NCBI GenBank assembly: GCA_036244855.1
Contig: BQKZ01000871.1
Coordinates: 66,666 to 94,329 of the forward strand
Source: Temnopleurus reevesii
Lineage: Eukaryota > Echinodermata > Echinoidea > Temnopleuroida > Temnopleuridae
Reading direction: 5' to 3'
DNA: 27,664 nucleotides
Shown in pieces: positions 24,801-27,377 of this stretch. The translations under genes and the position numbers were made by a program. A model generated the notes under the pieces. That model was given only the letters and a program-made list of their open reading frames with translations, was not told where the DNA came from and did not search any database. Numbering within the stretch: the first letter of the stretch is position 1; each line of letters starts with the position of its first letter.

Positions 24801-26521
24801 ATTCTGAGCATGGGAAATTGTCCTTTATCAAGAAAGAAAATATTGAATTAGTGTCGTGAAGCACGACATTAAAAAAAATTGCACATTTTAGGTCATAGCT
24901 TGTCCCAAACTCGTTCATTTTCGCACAATCTTTTGTGCAATATGTTTATGATACTATATTTCATTTCATATAGATTTGAAGACAAAATCTGGCGATGAAA
25001 ATATTCGCTTTTACCAAAACTTTACTTGGGCTTTAAAATTATATTTAGAGCTATTGAAACTTGGTCCCTAAGAGAACAATGTGTGCCTCGATCGGAAGTC
25101 ACATCCCATCGCTGCCACCATTTTTAAAATGGAGGTTGTCAAATGGCGTTTCCTATTTTTTATTTTGACTAACAGAACTTCCTAAGGACTTCGACCTGTC
25201 TTTCCCGACGGCTCGCACGGCTGACAGAGTAGAACTAGAAGGAGTCTTACCAGATCTCTATGAATTCACCCTAACTTTCCGGATGAAAACCACCGATAGA
25301 TCCAACTTTGGAACACCGTTCTCCTACGCAACCCGAGGACAGGGTGGTGCAAGCGATGTGGACAATACACTTACGCTTCAGGATTATAATAGTTTTGTCT
25401 TTTACGTCAATGGGCAGGCAGCCTTTACATACACCAAGGTTAACGAGTAAGAATGTTTGCTTATTTTTATTTTCAAGTTAAAAAGATGTATAGCACACAA
25501 TGTGAAGATATTACCGACACAATGGAAGGTCTATTTGATTTTGTTTTAAAATCAATAAAATAGACTTCATCACAATCGATTGTGATGAAGAACACTTGGA
25601 ACGACGATAACATTTTATGATTCTTCTTTTGTCGTAACAATTTCTGGAACAATCTTGTTGTATAAACATCATGTTTCGTCACTGTAGAATCGAAAGTATA
25701 TTTTCAAAACCACCTCATATAAATTCATTGCAGTGATAGCAACTGGCACTTTGTCGCGGTCACGTGGACCAGTGAGACCGGCGATTGGGTCTTCTACCTT
25801 GATGGAATCGAGAGAGAATCGGGAACAGACCTAAGTCTTGGAAGATTCGTGAAAGGTAGAGGAATGGTTATCCTGGGCCAGGAACAAGACACATATAATG
25901 GATCCTTCGTGGCTAAGGAATCATTCATCGGTAGCCTATCACAAGTAAGAGATTTCGATAAATAAGCAATTATGTCATACGATATCACAAAAGAACCTTT
26001 GTCTGTATTGTCGAAGCGCAAAATTTAGGTATTGAATTTCGGGACATTTCTGTTTCCACTTTAGAGAAGAGTCTAAAAATGTCATCACATTCCGCAAATC
26101 TCTACAATTTCATACATTTCTATAAGCAATAAATGGGTTCCATTTATAAAAAGATATTCAGCACGATATAATCATTCCCGTATACATGGTATAGTCTAAT
26201 GCAAATTCAATGATCCATTGCAATGCCACTGAAACCGGTTTGTTTGTGACAGTTCAATACATGACCTACGGATCTATTGTCCCATGATAAACTTGATTTT
26301 ACAAAAAATACAGCTGATTATATCATACTGTATATAACTGGCAAAAATCATGTTCTGTCTTCATATGTAGCTTAACATATGGGACTACGCAATGACAGGG
26401 GTTGAAGTTCAATCGATGCGGGCGTGTTGCTCAATATCGGGCAATGCACTTTCTTGGGCTCAGCTTTCAACTGGTCTGAGAGGGGATTTACAGAGAAGCG
26501 AAACTTCAGAGATTTGCCGGG
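439..26521 (+). CDS. SVEP1: SVEP1/polydom-like gene, exons 1-20 (3' end beyond window)
   Basis: Twenty exons with AG acceptors (GT donors throughout; the exon 9 acceptor is lost) join in frame and give signal peptide, vWA, EGF-like, GCC2/GCC3, three Sushi, HYR, Sushi (5' end lost), linker, three GCC2/GCC3, about five EGF and a pentraxin domain. That order is characteristic of SVEP1, a large secreted matrix protein which in vertebrates binds integrin alpha9beta1 and acts in cell adhesion and lymphatic development; the function here is inferred from the family. About 4,316 coding bases are visible. Human SVEP1 has two HYR domains, but only one is seen here, and the second may be lost in the array and assembly junction near 14887. 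In-frame stops occur in exons 13 and 15. The many Sushi repeats that follow pentraxin in SVEP1 are not in the window. The gene could be a functional paralogue with errors or skipped exons, or a decaying copy. Confidence 0.78.
900..1445 (+). other. Intron 1
   Basis: This GT-AG intron splits the vWA domain. It holds the nested foldback at 1199-1401 and no other recognisable feature. The acceptor is ttcacatttccccag at 1431-1445. Confidence 0.85.
1199..1401. repeat. Nested foldback element, family A copy 1
   Basis: The inner arms 1231-1370 begin ggccccggtcacatag and end with its near reverse complement. The second inner layer carries gcaacacgattca and its complement, and the loop is near gttaagtcacagctaactgc. 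Outside this, aaacacaaaggttgttcttg (from 1200) and caataacaacctttgtgttc (ending at 1400) extend the stem, so the whole folds as a hairpin of about 200 bases. Four other family A copies occur in the window. It looks like a non-autonomous foldback DNA transposon (MITE) without coding capacity. Confidence 0.75.
1446..1666 (+). CDS. SVEP1: Exon 2: second half of vWA domain
   Basis: The acceptor cccag ends at 1445 and the donor gtgaga starts at 1667. The translation continues from exon 1 as KVLMLMTDGASNAGGSV, where MTDG supplies the conserved aspartate of the third MIDAS loop. It then runs through VIIFAIGVGDGINEDQL and ends in LASVVKK, the usual last helix of a vWA domain. The exon is 221 bases and leaves phase 1, which is kept by almost every later exon. 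Together the two exons give a vWA domain of ordinary length with its metal site apparently intact. Confidence 0.92.
1667..1976 (+). other. Intron 2
   Basis: Short AT-rich GT-AG intron. I see no repeat or gene in it. Confidence 0.8.
1977..2153 (+). CDS. SVEP1: Exon 3: cysteine-rich EGF-like module
   Basis: The acceptor is ttttacacag ending at 1976 and the donor gtaacc is at 2154; the exon is 177 bases, phase 1 to phase 1. It encodes a short linker (DIQDFDAYYDHVDEALC) and then a cysteine-rich module containing CDNGADCC and CACEEGFSGTGLSC, which has the GFxGxGxxC ending of EGF domains. The position just after vWA matches the cysteine-rich segment that follows vWA in SVEP1. Two adjacent cysteines (DCC) and a CAC pair make it an atypical EGF. 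Confidence 0.88.
2154..2951 (+). other. Intron 3
   Basis: AT-rich intron of 798 bases with no recognisable repeat or gene. The acceptor follows a T-rich tract (gctttttttttgttaaaaccag). Confidence 0.75.
2952..3113 (+). CDS. SVEP1: Exon 4: ephrin-receptor-like (GCC2/GCC3) module
   Basis: The exon is 162 bases, phase 1-1, with acceptor aaccag and donor gtgcgt. It encodes ECENGTYKSNYGDGSCTTC followed by PEHSTTNSRGS, the CxxGTYxxxxGxxxCxxCPxxSTTxxxGS pattern of the GCC2/GCC3 or ephrin-receptor-like fold. It then adds CHCNYGYEGNPEDEGGSC, an EGF-like ending. Other GCC2/GCC3 exons (13 and 14) have the same length of 162 bases, which fits a shared exon-shuffling origin. Confidence 0.88.
3247..3370 (-). 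repeat. Dispersed repeat, family E copy 1
   Basis: The stretch from ggttgttattttctgaacaa through gacctcattgtattccac to ccccatagaactaacatctt is the reverse complement, with scattered differences, of 10318-10440. The two copies are in opposite orientation. No coding capacity is seen. It is probably part of a non-autonomous mobile element. Confidence 0.6.
3401..3526. repeat. Foldback element, family A copy 2
   Basis: The left arm ccccggtcacatagggcccc with ggaagcaacacgattcaaca pairs with the right arm ending cctatgtgaccgggg. The loop includes ttcagaggcagttatctgtg. It belongs to the same family as 1231-1370, 9617-9724, 9733-9860 and 15095-15178. Confidence 0.75.
4385..4562. repeat. Foldback element, family C copy 1
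   Basis: The termini are ggtgtttcacc and its complement ggtgaaacacc, with internal arms containing ctttaagaac and cttaaagtc. Related copies are at 9864-10639 and 27221-27377. It has no coding capacity. Confidence 0.6.
4856..4867. repeat. Poly-G run (12 G)
   Basis: Homopolymer of 12 G in intron 4. Run length is likely to vary between reads. Confidence 0.9.
5441..5725 (+). repeat. Foldback element with GTTGGT repeats, family B copy 1
   Basis: The terminal inverted repeats are tgggtgacttcaagtacggt (left) and cttgaagtcaccca (right). Inside lie GGTGTT-type repeats and a second palindrome, ttggtgttgctgcaacacca. The centre differs from that of copy 2 and contains a single ambiguous base at 5638, possibly an assembly join. 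The copy at 16847-17096 is in the opposite orientation. Confidence 0.7.
5848..6345 (+). repeat. Eroded copy of the TTAA-flanked element, family D copy 1
   Basis: This stretch aligns by eye, with many substitutions, to 24525-25032. Shared blocks include gcccaaatatagtttgg, atatttagcgcgctctctta, ttgttatcggg and tgtagatttgaagacaaa. The inverted termini are largely lost. It is in the same orientation as copy 2. Confidence 0.6.
7086..7268 (+). CDS. SVEP1: Exon 5: Sushi/CCP domain 1
   Basis: The acceptor is ctcgatag and the donor gtaagt; the exon is 183 bases, phase 1-1. It encodes one CCP module with the expected four cysteines: IQCPELNV, then STCEFQCRDQYRPITG, then VTCLATRQWAG and ending LQCE. 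The conserved tryptophan (QWAG) lies between cysteines 3 and 4. It is the first of three Sushi domains upstream of HYR, as in SVEP1. Confidence 0.92.
7519..7670. repeat. Foldback element in intron 5
   Basis: Inner arms gagaggatcatctgggtatt (from 7549) and aatacctgggtgatcctctc (ending 7650) pair almost fully. Outer arms aatacgtacattt and aaaggtacgtatt extend the stem. The loop is near aaacaatgcacacaac. No other copy was seen in the window. Confidence 0.65.
7821..7935 (+). pseudogene. Decayed Sushi exon relic 1
   Basis: Just after an intact-looking acceptor (cttgtttcag, ending 7820) the sequence agattaccagtggtcaactg closely follows the start of exon 6 (agattacctgcagtccactg). Similarity continues through gcgacttgac-type blocks to gggcatgaat, matching gggtatgaat in exon 6. 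Translated in phase 1 it reads KITSGQLNGPINAYLDC and soon meets TAA. Some cysteines are lost and no usable donor is seen. It looks like a tandem copy of exon 6 that has decayed. Confidence 0.7.
7968..8096 (+). pseudogene. Decayed Sushi exon relic 2
   Basis: After a second acceptor-like site (catttacag) the sequence translates as ISCCKPLDYANPP and then a stop (TAA). Further on, accacgtttgaagtgggctatgag and gatgaatattacagg parallel exon 6 (acgacttgcgaatt, gggtatgaat, accaatatcacgtg). A still weaker similarity, cggtacgacttgtc, lies at about 7694-7780. These are eroded Sushi copies without coding potential. Confidence 0.55.
8327..8530 (+). CDS. SVEP1: Exon 6: Sushi/CCP domain 2
   Basis: The acceptor is ttctattcag and the donor gtaagt; the exon is 204 bases, phase 1-1. 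It encodes KITCSPLNDPLNAVRDCDTS, then DTTCELTCDPGYEYK, ITCRRTGETSAQWSAP and ends EPCQ. This is a CCP module with the conserved GY and W; it has an additional DC cysteine, as some longer Sushi modules do. Two decayed relatives lie upstream in intron 5. Confidence 0.92.
8531..9375 (+). other. Intron 6
   Basis: AT-rich intron of 845 bases. Beyond an (AAAT)n run near 8685-8703 I see no element or gene. Confidence 0.75.
9376..9570 (+). CDS. SVEP1: Exon 7: Sushi/CCP domain 3
   Basis: The acceptor is atgtacag and the donor gtatgt; the exon is 195 bases, phase 1-1. The translation has KISCPIRSVVNPLRI, then CLELPQFDQVCSYHCKAGYQ, VTCMADGTWG and DITCIG, with CCP spacing and the conserved AGY and TW. 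It is the third consecutive single-exon Sushi and precedes HYR, as in SVEP1. Confidence 0.92.
9617..9724. repeat. Foldback element, family A copy 3 (left arm shortened)
   Basis: The termini gccccagtggcatag and ctatgtcactggggc pair. The left arm lacks the ccggaagcaacacgattc block that the right arm keeps (accgtgttgcttccgg), so the hairpin is asymmetric. It is separated from copy 4 by fewer than 10 bases. Confidence 0.7.
9733..9860. repeat. Foldback element, family A copy 4
   Basis: The left arm accatggtcacataggactcc followed by ggaagcaacacgattcatcc pairs with gaatcgtgttgcttcggggt and cctatgtgaccggggct. The central loop is gttaattcacagttaactgc, almost the same as in copy 1. Confidence 0.75.
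9864..10639. repeat. Long nested foldback, family C copy 2
   Basis: The outer termini are gcgatgtttcac and ggtgaagcaccgc. Within it, aaagtcagtccgtcatgatc (about 9920) pairs with gatcatgacggactgacttt (about 10293). The block 10318-10440, itself a family E repeat with arms atctatgggcagcccaa and ttgggcagtccatagat, is inserted inside. It seems to be a composite of elements inserted into each other. Confidence 0.6.
10318..10440 (+). repeat. Dispersed repeat, family E copy 2
   Basis: Reverse-complement match to 3247-3370, with short inverted ends (atctatgggcagcccaa and its near complement). It is nested inside the long family C element. Confidence 0.6.
10986..11712. other. Assembly gap (N run)
   Basis: 727 unknown bases, entered from the left by a G run and left on the right by a C run. 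The flanks ttaaccctatt (about 10968) and aatagggttaa (ending near 11761) are inverted, so the gap probably lies inside a foldback with a poly-G/poly-C stem. Confidence 0.95.
11819..11887. repeat. Small foldback (TTAACCC ends)
   Basis: The arms ttaaccctttgactactgga and cagtagtcaatgggttaa form a nearly full stem around a 30-base loop. It has TTAA at both ends, typical of a very short MITE. Confidence 0.65.
12073..12315 (+). CDS. SVEP1: Exon 8: HYR (hyalin repeat) domain
   Basis: The acceptor is ttcacttcag and the donor gtattt; the exon is 243 bases, phase 1-1, one complete HYR domain of about 80 residues. Hallmarks are DIEPPRLTCPPDI at the start, WALPNATDNTGIPV in the middle, and FGIGTTVVVYTATDAAGNMA followed by CSFSVTV. 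HYR has an immunoglobulin-like fold thought to serve in adhesion. Human SVEP1 has two HYR domains in tandem after Sushi 3; only this one is present, and the next expected exon would fall in the 12.3-14.9 kb region. Confidence 0.93.
12324..12651 (-). mobile_element. tRNA-derived SINE (minus strand) with TTAT-type tail
   Basis: Read on the minus strand from about 12651, the head has an A-box-like tggtgtagtgg and a B box ggttcaaatccc about 40 bases on. These are internal RNA polymerase III promoter elements. A body of about 200 bases follows, and the element ends in the ATT/TTAT-rich run at 12324-12383. A second member is on the plus strand at 15447-15690. It is not a tRNA gene, because the acceptor and anticodon stems are not maintained. 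Confidence 0.75.
13291..13414. repeat. Foldback with T-rich arms
   Basis: tttaaagatttcatagga (left) and ccttctatgaaatctttaaa (right) are complementary, as are tatggatagaata and tattctaaccata. It forms a hairpin just upstream of the tandem array. Confidence 0.6.
13464..14886. repeat. 198-bp perfect tandem array, about 7.2 units
   Basis: The marker tgtcccttccttgacgtcat recurs at 13471, 13669, 13867, 14065, 14263, 14461, 14659 and 14857, always 198 bases apart, and the units look identical. Each unit has the palindrome tgacgtca and an internal run of degenerate decamers (cgaaataact type). The last unit stops after about 30 bases at the N at 14887. Such identity indicates very recent amplification or an assembly artefact. 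Confidence 0.95.
14888..15062 (+). CDS. SVEP1: Exon 9: Sushi-type module, 5' end missing
   Basis: In frame from 14888 to the donor gtattt at 15063 (58 codons plus one base, phase 1). It encodes NWAGDQHCRVSCKRRFHFTG, then EEVYSCRRDQTTGLYAWGRF and ends MPWPDCAG. The spacing CxxxC...YxC...W...C suits the last three-quarters of a Sushi domain, in the place of the fourth Sushi of SVEP1. There is no splice acceptor: upstream are an N and the repeat array, so the exon start is lost at an assembly join. Confidence 0.8.
15095..15178. repeat. Truncated foldback, family A copy 5
   Basis: The right arm is kept (aaagagtcgtgttgaatcgt, gttgcttccgg, ctatgtgaccgg), whereas only a short remnant of the left arm (gctctttattacgttcacag) remains. 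It is a half element that can no longer fold fully. Confidence 0.65.
15447..15690 (+). mobile_element. tRNA-derived SINE (plus strand), diverged
   Basis: The head gtgatgtagtgggttctgac and the box B-like catcgaatccc are followed by aatttccttcagcaagaaat, which is also present in the minus-strand SINE at 12324-12651. The body diverges, but the block gaccgggtaataat is shared again near 15665. Confidence 0.65.
15771..16060 (+). CDS. SVEP1: Exon 10: conserved linker region after Sushi 4
   Basis: The acceptor is cactttccag and the donor gtgagt; the exon is 290 bases, entering in phase 1 and leaving in phase 0. It encodes about 97 residues with FRYIMPCLDSDTQDSIRQNF, CNQPGVQCAIANVAVRCGE and the basic segment TSRRTRRQA. 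It ends in VVEITFTLQIEME, a likely beta strand. I do not assign a named domain. It lies where SVEP1 has a conserved region between Sushi 4 and the GCC2/GCC3 repeats. RRTRRQ resembles a furin-type basic site, which could allow processing; this is inference only. Confidence 0.82.
16144..16290. repeat. Foldback element with 25-T run
   Basis: The arms caatcctatagcagtatcttaatc and gattaagattctgctaggat pair, and agcttgag pairs with ctcgagct. The right arm is interrupted by 25 T (16252-16276) before tttacttcaactt, which matches the left end gaagt. The T run suggests slippage or an expansion inside the arm. Confidence 0.6.
16847..17096 (-). repeat. Foldback element with GTTGGT repeats, family B copy 2 (inverted)
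   Basis: The termini tgggtgacttcaagtacggt and tacttgaagtcaccca match copy 1 at 5441-5725. The left half of this copy is the reverse complement of the right half of copy 1, and the right half is the complement of its left half. The middle (about 16935-17010) is unrelated to that of copy 1. Confidence 0.7.
17623..17821 (+). CDS. SVEP1: Exon 11: second linker exon
   Basis: The acceptor is tattaccag and the donor gtaatt; the exon is 199 bases, phase 0 in and phase 1 out. It encodes ESLGPDFDVFEYLDSTVASI, then NSNITVTVDGIEFSLSEN and ends CDVGHVAVNGTCG. No named domain is recognised. The ending CxxGxxxxNGTCxxC is the usual lead into a GCC2/GCC3 repeat, and exon 12 supplies it. NSN-IT (NIT) and NGT are possible N-glycosylation sites. 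The last 30 bases of this exon are tandemly copied into the intron. Confidence 0.85.
17791..18100 (+). repeat. Three tandem copies of the exon 11 end and adjoining intron
   Basis: The block ggtcacgttgcagtcaacgg plus donor and about 80 intron bases is repeated with a 109-116 base period. Copy 2 begins at about 17901 and keeps a donor-like gtaaat at 17931. Copy 3 begins at about 18017 and has lost the donor (cctgtgaattt). Both would still read NGTC in the exon frame. No acceptor precedes either copy, so they are not exons. Confidence 0.75.
18101..18622 (+). other. Rest of intron 11
   Basis: AT-rich, nothing recognisable. The acceptor attttattccag ends at 18622. Confidence 0.75.
18623..18778 (+). 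CDS. SVEP1: Exon 12: GCC2/GCC3 repeat
   Basis: The exon is 156 bases, phase 1-1, with acceptor ttattccag and donor gtgagt. It encodes VPCAPGSFENNGTCERCPIG, TYQDQYGNTTC, SDCPTGSSTASPGARTVSKC and K. This is the classic CxPGxF...CxxCPxGTYQ...CxxCPxGSxTxxxGA pattern of the ephrin-receptor-like repeat also found in SCUBE and SVEP1. The second half of the exon is copied twice in the following intron. Confidence 0.93.
18997..19421 (+). pseudogene. Two partial copies of exon 12 in intron 12
   Basis: Copy 2 (about 18997-19100, donor-like gtgagt at 19101) reads GTYQGQYGNTTCLVCPTRT onward and is open, but a stop (TAA) lies just upstream and there is no acceptor. Copy 3 (about 19318-19421) has gga aca tat taa, an in-frame stop, and its junction is cgtgagt. 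Both lack the first half of the exon. The period is about 321 bases and includes intron sequence (gccatgattta, aaaggcattatttaacaat). A fourth intron-only remnant spans about 19588-19740. Confidence 0.8.
19741..20188 (+). other. 3' part of intron 12
   Basis: No gene or clear repeat seen. The 104-codon open frame here overlaps the intron and exon 13 and has no domain support of its own. Confidence 0.65.
20189..20350 (+). CDS. SVEP1: Exon 13: GCC2/GCC3 repeat with in-frame TAA
   Basis: The acceptor is tgtccctaaag and the donor gtagga; the exon is 162 bases, phase 1-1. It reads AFCRPGTFSKMGIESCNACP, IGT, stop, EPDHGSTSC, RTCPNGLTTWTKGN, KDVSYC. The stop is TAA at 20257-20259, exactly where the family has tyrosine (GTYQP). 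Everything after the stop keeps the domain pattern, so the exon either decayed recently, carries a sequencing error (one base from a tyrosine codon), or is skipped. Removing it keeps the frame. Confidence 0.75.
20351..20792 (+). other. Intron 13 with dispersed repeat just before exon 14
   Basis: The part from about 20651 to 20783 is related to 24340-24478 and 26211-26330 (shared cagttcaatacatgac, gatccattgtcccatga, acacacttaattc). The acceptor tatatcggcag ends at 20792. Nothing else is seen. Confidence 0.65.
20793..20954 (+). CDS. SVEP1: Exon 14: GCC2/GCC3 repeat
   Basis: The exon is 162 bases, phase 1-1, with donor gtaagg. It encodes DICPHGTFSPTGYAPCLNCP, KGSYQPLAGQTSCTLC and PEHLYTHHERAHAIEYCQG. 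The CxxGTFSPTGxxPCxxCPxGSYQPxxGQTSCxxC pattern is a full GCC2/GCC3 repeat. The 3' two-thirds are copied twice downstream. Confidence 0.92.
21039..21319 (+). pseudogene. Two partial copies of exon 14 in intron 14
   Basis: Copy 2 (about 21039-21135) reads SYQPLVAQASSTLCPEHLYT and remains open up to a gtaaga donor at 21136. Copy 3 (about 21222-21319) has SHQPLVAQTSCMLCPEHLYT but ends in ATA TAA (stop) shortly before a gtaaga donor at 21320. Donor spacing is 181 and 184 bases. The 5' third of the exon and the acceptor are absent in both copies. Confidence 0.82.
21320..21640 (+). other. 3' part of intron 14
   Basis: AT-rich; nothing recognised. The acceptor at the end (gctttatatcttcag) belongs to the duplicated exon 15 start. 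Confidence 0.7.
21641..21720 (+). pseudogene. Exon 15a: truncated 5' copy of the EGF exon
   Basis: After a good acceptor (atatcttcag) it reads VINECESSPCADGATCVEIT, HGYDCLC and then departs into intron-like sequence (QIHSSPVFF). It matches the start of exon 15b at 21891 over 80 bases with about four differences. It retains cysteine where 15b has a stop. No good donor follows, so it is probably a partial duplicate. A weak site at 21739 (ccg|gtattc) would leave phase 0, which cannot join exon 15b in frame. Confidence 0.7.
21891..22142 (+). CDS. SVEP1: Exon 15b: two EGF repeats and the start of a third, with in-frame TGA
   Basis: The acceptor is atatcttcag and the donor gtaggt; the exon is 252 bases, phase 1-1. 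The first EGF reads VINECESSPCADGATCVEIT, QGYD, stop, LCPPGFTGDNC. The second, TDINECYGNDVCMNNATCID, then CKCVEGFEGDNC, is intact with a calcium-binding DxNEC start. The exon ends NIDDCRR, the start of a third EGF. The stop is TGA at 21962-21964, in place of the TGC found in 15a. Skipping this exon would keep the frame but remove the first cysteine of the third EGF. Confidence 0.78.
22143..22786 (+). other. Intron 15
   Basis: AT-rich, with an (ATC)n-type run at about 22576-22638 (catcatcatcactgtcatc). No gene or foldback found. Confidence 0.7.
22787..22941 (+). CDS. SVEP1: Exon 16: EGF 3 end and start of EGF 4
   Basis: The acceptor is ttttgaactag and the donor gtaagt; the exon is 155 bases, phase 1 in and 0 out. 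It encodes AECRFGSRCVDGIASYTCAC, AEGFAGEHCEINLYDC and ASDPCQNGASCIDLKS. The first part finishes EGF 3, and NLYDCASDPCQNGASC opens EGF 4, whose second half is in exon 17 after a phase-0 intron. The 3' end is copied twice in the intron. Confidence 0.88.
22942..23765 (+). other. Intron 16 with two degraded copies of the exon 16 end
   Basis: Apart from the copies at 23017-23090 and 23213-23310 there are repeated ttaacaccaacttgtt-like stretches from the same duplications. The stretch 23311-23765 shows nothing. The acceptor cttccattgcag ends at 23765. Confidence 0.7.
23017..23310 (+). pseudogene. Two degraded copies of the exon 16 end
   Basis: Copy 2 (23017-23090) keeps gagcactgtgagattaacat and tcttgtattgatctcaagca but has lost the donor (a deletion across tctgtaagt). 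Copy 3 (about 23213-23310) keeps agatcaatctgtataattgt and gatccatgtcaaaatggggt, and its donor is changed to tctcaagt. Both are dead as exons. They show the same duplication style as exons 11, 12 and 14. Confidence 0.72.
23766..24051 (+). CDS. SVEP1: Exon 17: EGF 4 end, EGF 5 and EGF 6
   Basis: The exon is 286 bases, phase 0 in and 1 out, with donor gtgtgt. It encodes NFSCCCAPGYTGRLCE (end of EGF 4), then HCESSPCHGEASCTTTLNSY with TCACPLGFTGRNCE (EGF 5) and MDIDECQEVTSYCMHGGTCE with CNCLLGFDGAHCQ (EGF 6). DIDEC marks EGF 6 as calcium-binding. The run of EGF modules just before pentraxin matches SVEP1. Confidence 0.92.
24340..24478 (+). repeat. Dispersed intronic repeat (three copies in the window)
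   Basis: Related by eye to 20651-20783 and 26211-26330, all in the same orientation, sharing acagttcaat, a region like gatccattgtcccatga, and acacacttaattc. This copy ends near a decoy acceptor (gttcgttgcag) that leads into an in-frame stop within a few codons, so no exon is called. Confidence 0.55.
24521..25036 (+). mobile_element. Non-autonomous DNA transposon flanked by TTAA (family D copy 2)
   Basis: TTAA at 24521-24524 and at 25033-25036 flanks an element of about 508 bases. Its ends are inverted: agcccaagtatagttttgg and ccaaaactttacttgggct. Target duplication of TTAA is the habit of piggyBac-type elements, but other families also use it. No transposase is encoded. An older copy is at 5848-6345. 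Confidence 0.65.
25176..25446 (+). CDS. SVEP1: Exon 18: pentraxin domain, part 1
   Basis: The acceptor is gactaacag and the donor gtaaga; the exon is 271 bases, phase 1 in and 2 out. It encodes ELPKDFDLSFPTARTADRVE, then LYEFTLTFRMKTTDRSNFGT, PFSYATRGQGG and DNTLTLQDYNSFVFYVNGQA. These are the first beta strands of a pentraxin (LamG-like) jelly roll. The canonical first cysteine of pentraxins (FTxCxW) is replaced here (FTLTFR). Confidence 0.88.
25447..25733 (+). other. Intron 18
   Basis: Short AT-rich intron with a small inverted repeat (cttcatcacaatcg, cgattgtgatgaag at about 25565-25591). Nothing else is seen. Confidence 0.7.
25734..25944 (+). CDS. SVEP1: Exon 19: pentraxin domain, part 2
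   Basis: The exon is 211 bases, phase 2 in and 0 out; acceptor ttcattgcag, donor gtaaga. It encodes DDSNWHFVAVTWTSETGDWV, FYLDGIERESG, RGMVILGQEQDTYNGSF and VAKESFIGSLSQ. HFVAVTW corresponds to the pentraxin signature HxCxTW with alanine for cysteine, and LGQEQD contains the calcium-ligand segment of pentraxins. Both halves of the classical disulfide (here and in exon 18) are absent together. Confidence 0.92.
25945..26370 (+). other. Intron 19 with dispersed repeat before exon 20
   Basis: The stretch 26211-26330 is the third copy of the repeat seen at 20651-20783 and 24340-24478. The acceptor tcatatgtag ends at 26370. No other feature is seen. Confidence 0.65.
26371..26521 (+). CDS. SVEP1: Exon 20: pentraxin domain, end
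   Basis: The exon is 151 bases, phase 0 in and 1 out; donor gtaagt. It encodes LNIWDYAMTGVEVQSMRACC, then GNALSWAQLSTGLRGDLQ and ETSEICRG. LNIWDY closes the pentraxin jelly roll, and the NALSWxxLxxGxxG segment is the usual end of pentraxins. The remaining phase 1 suits a Sushi exon outside the window, as the family predicts. Confidence 0.88.
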
Positions 26522-26659
26522 GTAAGTGATTAATTCTACTAAGAGGTGTTGTTCAAAATCAACTGCAAATCAATTGCAACTTTGCAAATTGTAACGTACA
26601 TTTTCATTCATGCACATTATGCTCATTTAACAAGACGCGCGTTGAACAATCATCTGTAT

Positions 26660-26872
26660 ATCTTTATGTGTATGCTTTATTATTATGTATAAATTATTTA
26701 TGTAATTATTAGGGGCCAGCCATCTTTACAAGCCTCGCTTCTTTGCTGGCCTCTATTTTTTTTTCATTTCTTTTGTAATATTAGTTATTATAATATTAGT
26801 TATTTACTTATCATATGACTGTATTATTATCAAAGGAATTGAAAAATAAAATAAATGATTTGATTTGATTGG
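26660..26872 (+). mobile_element. Probable 3' end of a LINE-type retroelement
   Basis: A stem-like pair (ggggccagcc and gctggcctct) is followed by an AT-rich stretch and then aataaaataaatgatttgat with a (GATTT)n-type tail. Such a stem plus simple-repeat tail is usual at the 3' end of some non-LTR elements. No reverse-transcriptase coding part is present. Flanking ttgttcaaaat and ttttgaacat are inverted and may be part of another element. Confidence 0.4.
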
Positions 26873-27014
26873 CACGTTCCGATCAACTGCAACTTGCGAT
26901 CAATTGCAACTTTTGAACATCACACCCTTACATACATTAGTCTACGATAGTCGTTATGTGGGGAGATATTTTGTCCAATCTTTTTGTAGTTATATACGTT
27001 TCCGGTGCACTTAT

Positions 27015-27183
27015 AATACGGAGCTTGTGCAAAGAATACGGTAGGGCCAATCAAGACGTTATTTCTCAAGCGCGGGATTAATCTAGCGGGCGTTCTCAAC
27101 CTTAGCGGCCCGCTAGATTATCCCGCGCTTGAGAAATAACGTCCTGATCGGCCCTACCGTATTCTTTGCTAAAGCTCCGTATT
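27015..27183. repeat. Long near-perfect hairpin
   Basis: The left arm (27015-27090, from aatacggagcttgtgcaaag to ctagcggg) pairs over about 75 bases with the right arm (27109-27183, cccgctagattatcccgcgc to agctccgtatt), with only a few mismatches. The loop is 18 bases. It has no similarity to the other foldbacks in the window. Confidence 0.85.
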
Positions 27184-27220
27184 GTAGACCTATTGTACAA
27201 ACGATCAGGGATGATGGCAA

Positions 27221-27377
27221 CCTGGGTTGTGTTTCACCAAGTTAGGACAGACTTTAAGAACGACCGGTATTCGCTCCTACGCTGAATTCGCGTCGTATTT
27301 TGGGTCATTGCGCGCAAGAATTTGATATCAGTCGTTCTTAAAGTCTTTCTTACCTTGGTGAAAGAACAACCAGACCT
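27221..27377. repeat. Foldback element, family C copy 3
   Basis: ttgtgtttcaccaagttagg with actttaagaacgac (left) pairs with gtcgttcttaaagt and ttaccttggtgaaa (right). It is the best-preserved copy of family C. Confidence 0.7.

Larger units (their letters stand above)
24052..25175 (+). other. Intron 17
   Basis: Contains a dispersed repeat at 24340-24478 and the TTAA-flanked element at 24521-25036. Elsewhere, AT-rich sequence without recognisable features. Confidence 0.7.

Noticed and set aside
27015..27183. microRNA precursor
   Set aside because: The stem is longer and more perfect than usual for a microRNA, and no conserved mature sequence is recognisable. Left as a hairpin repeat.
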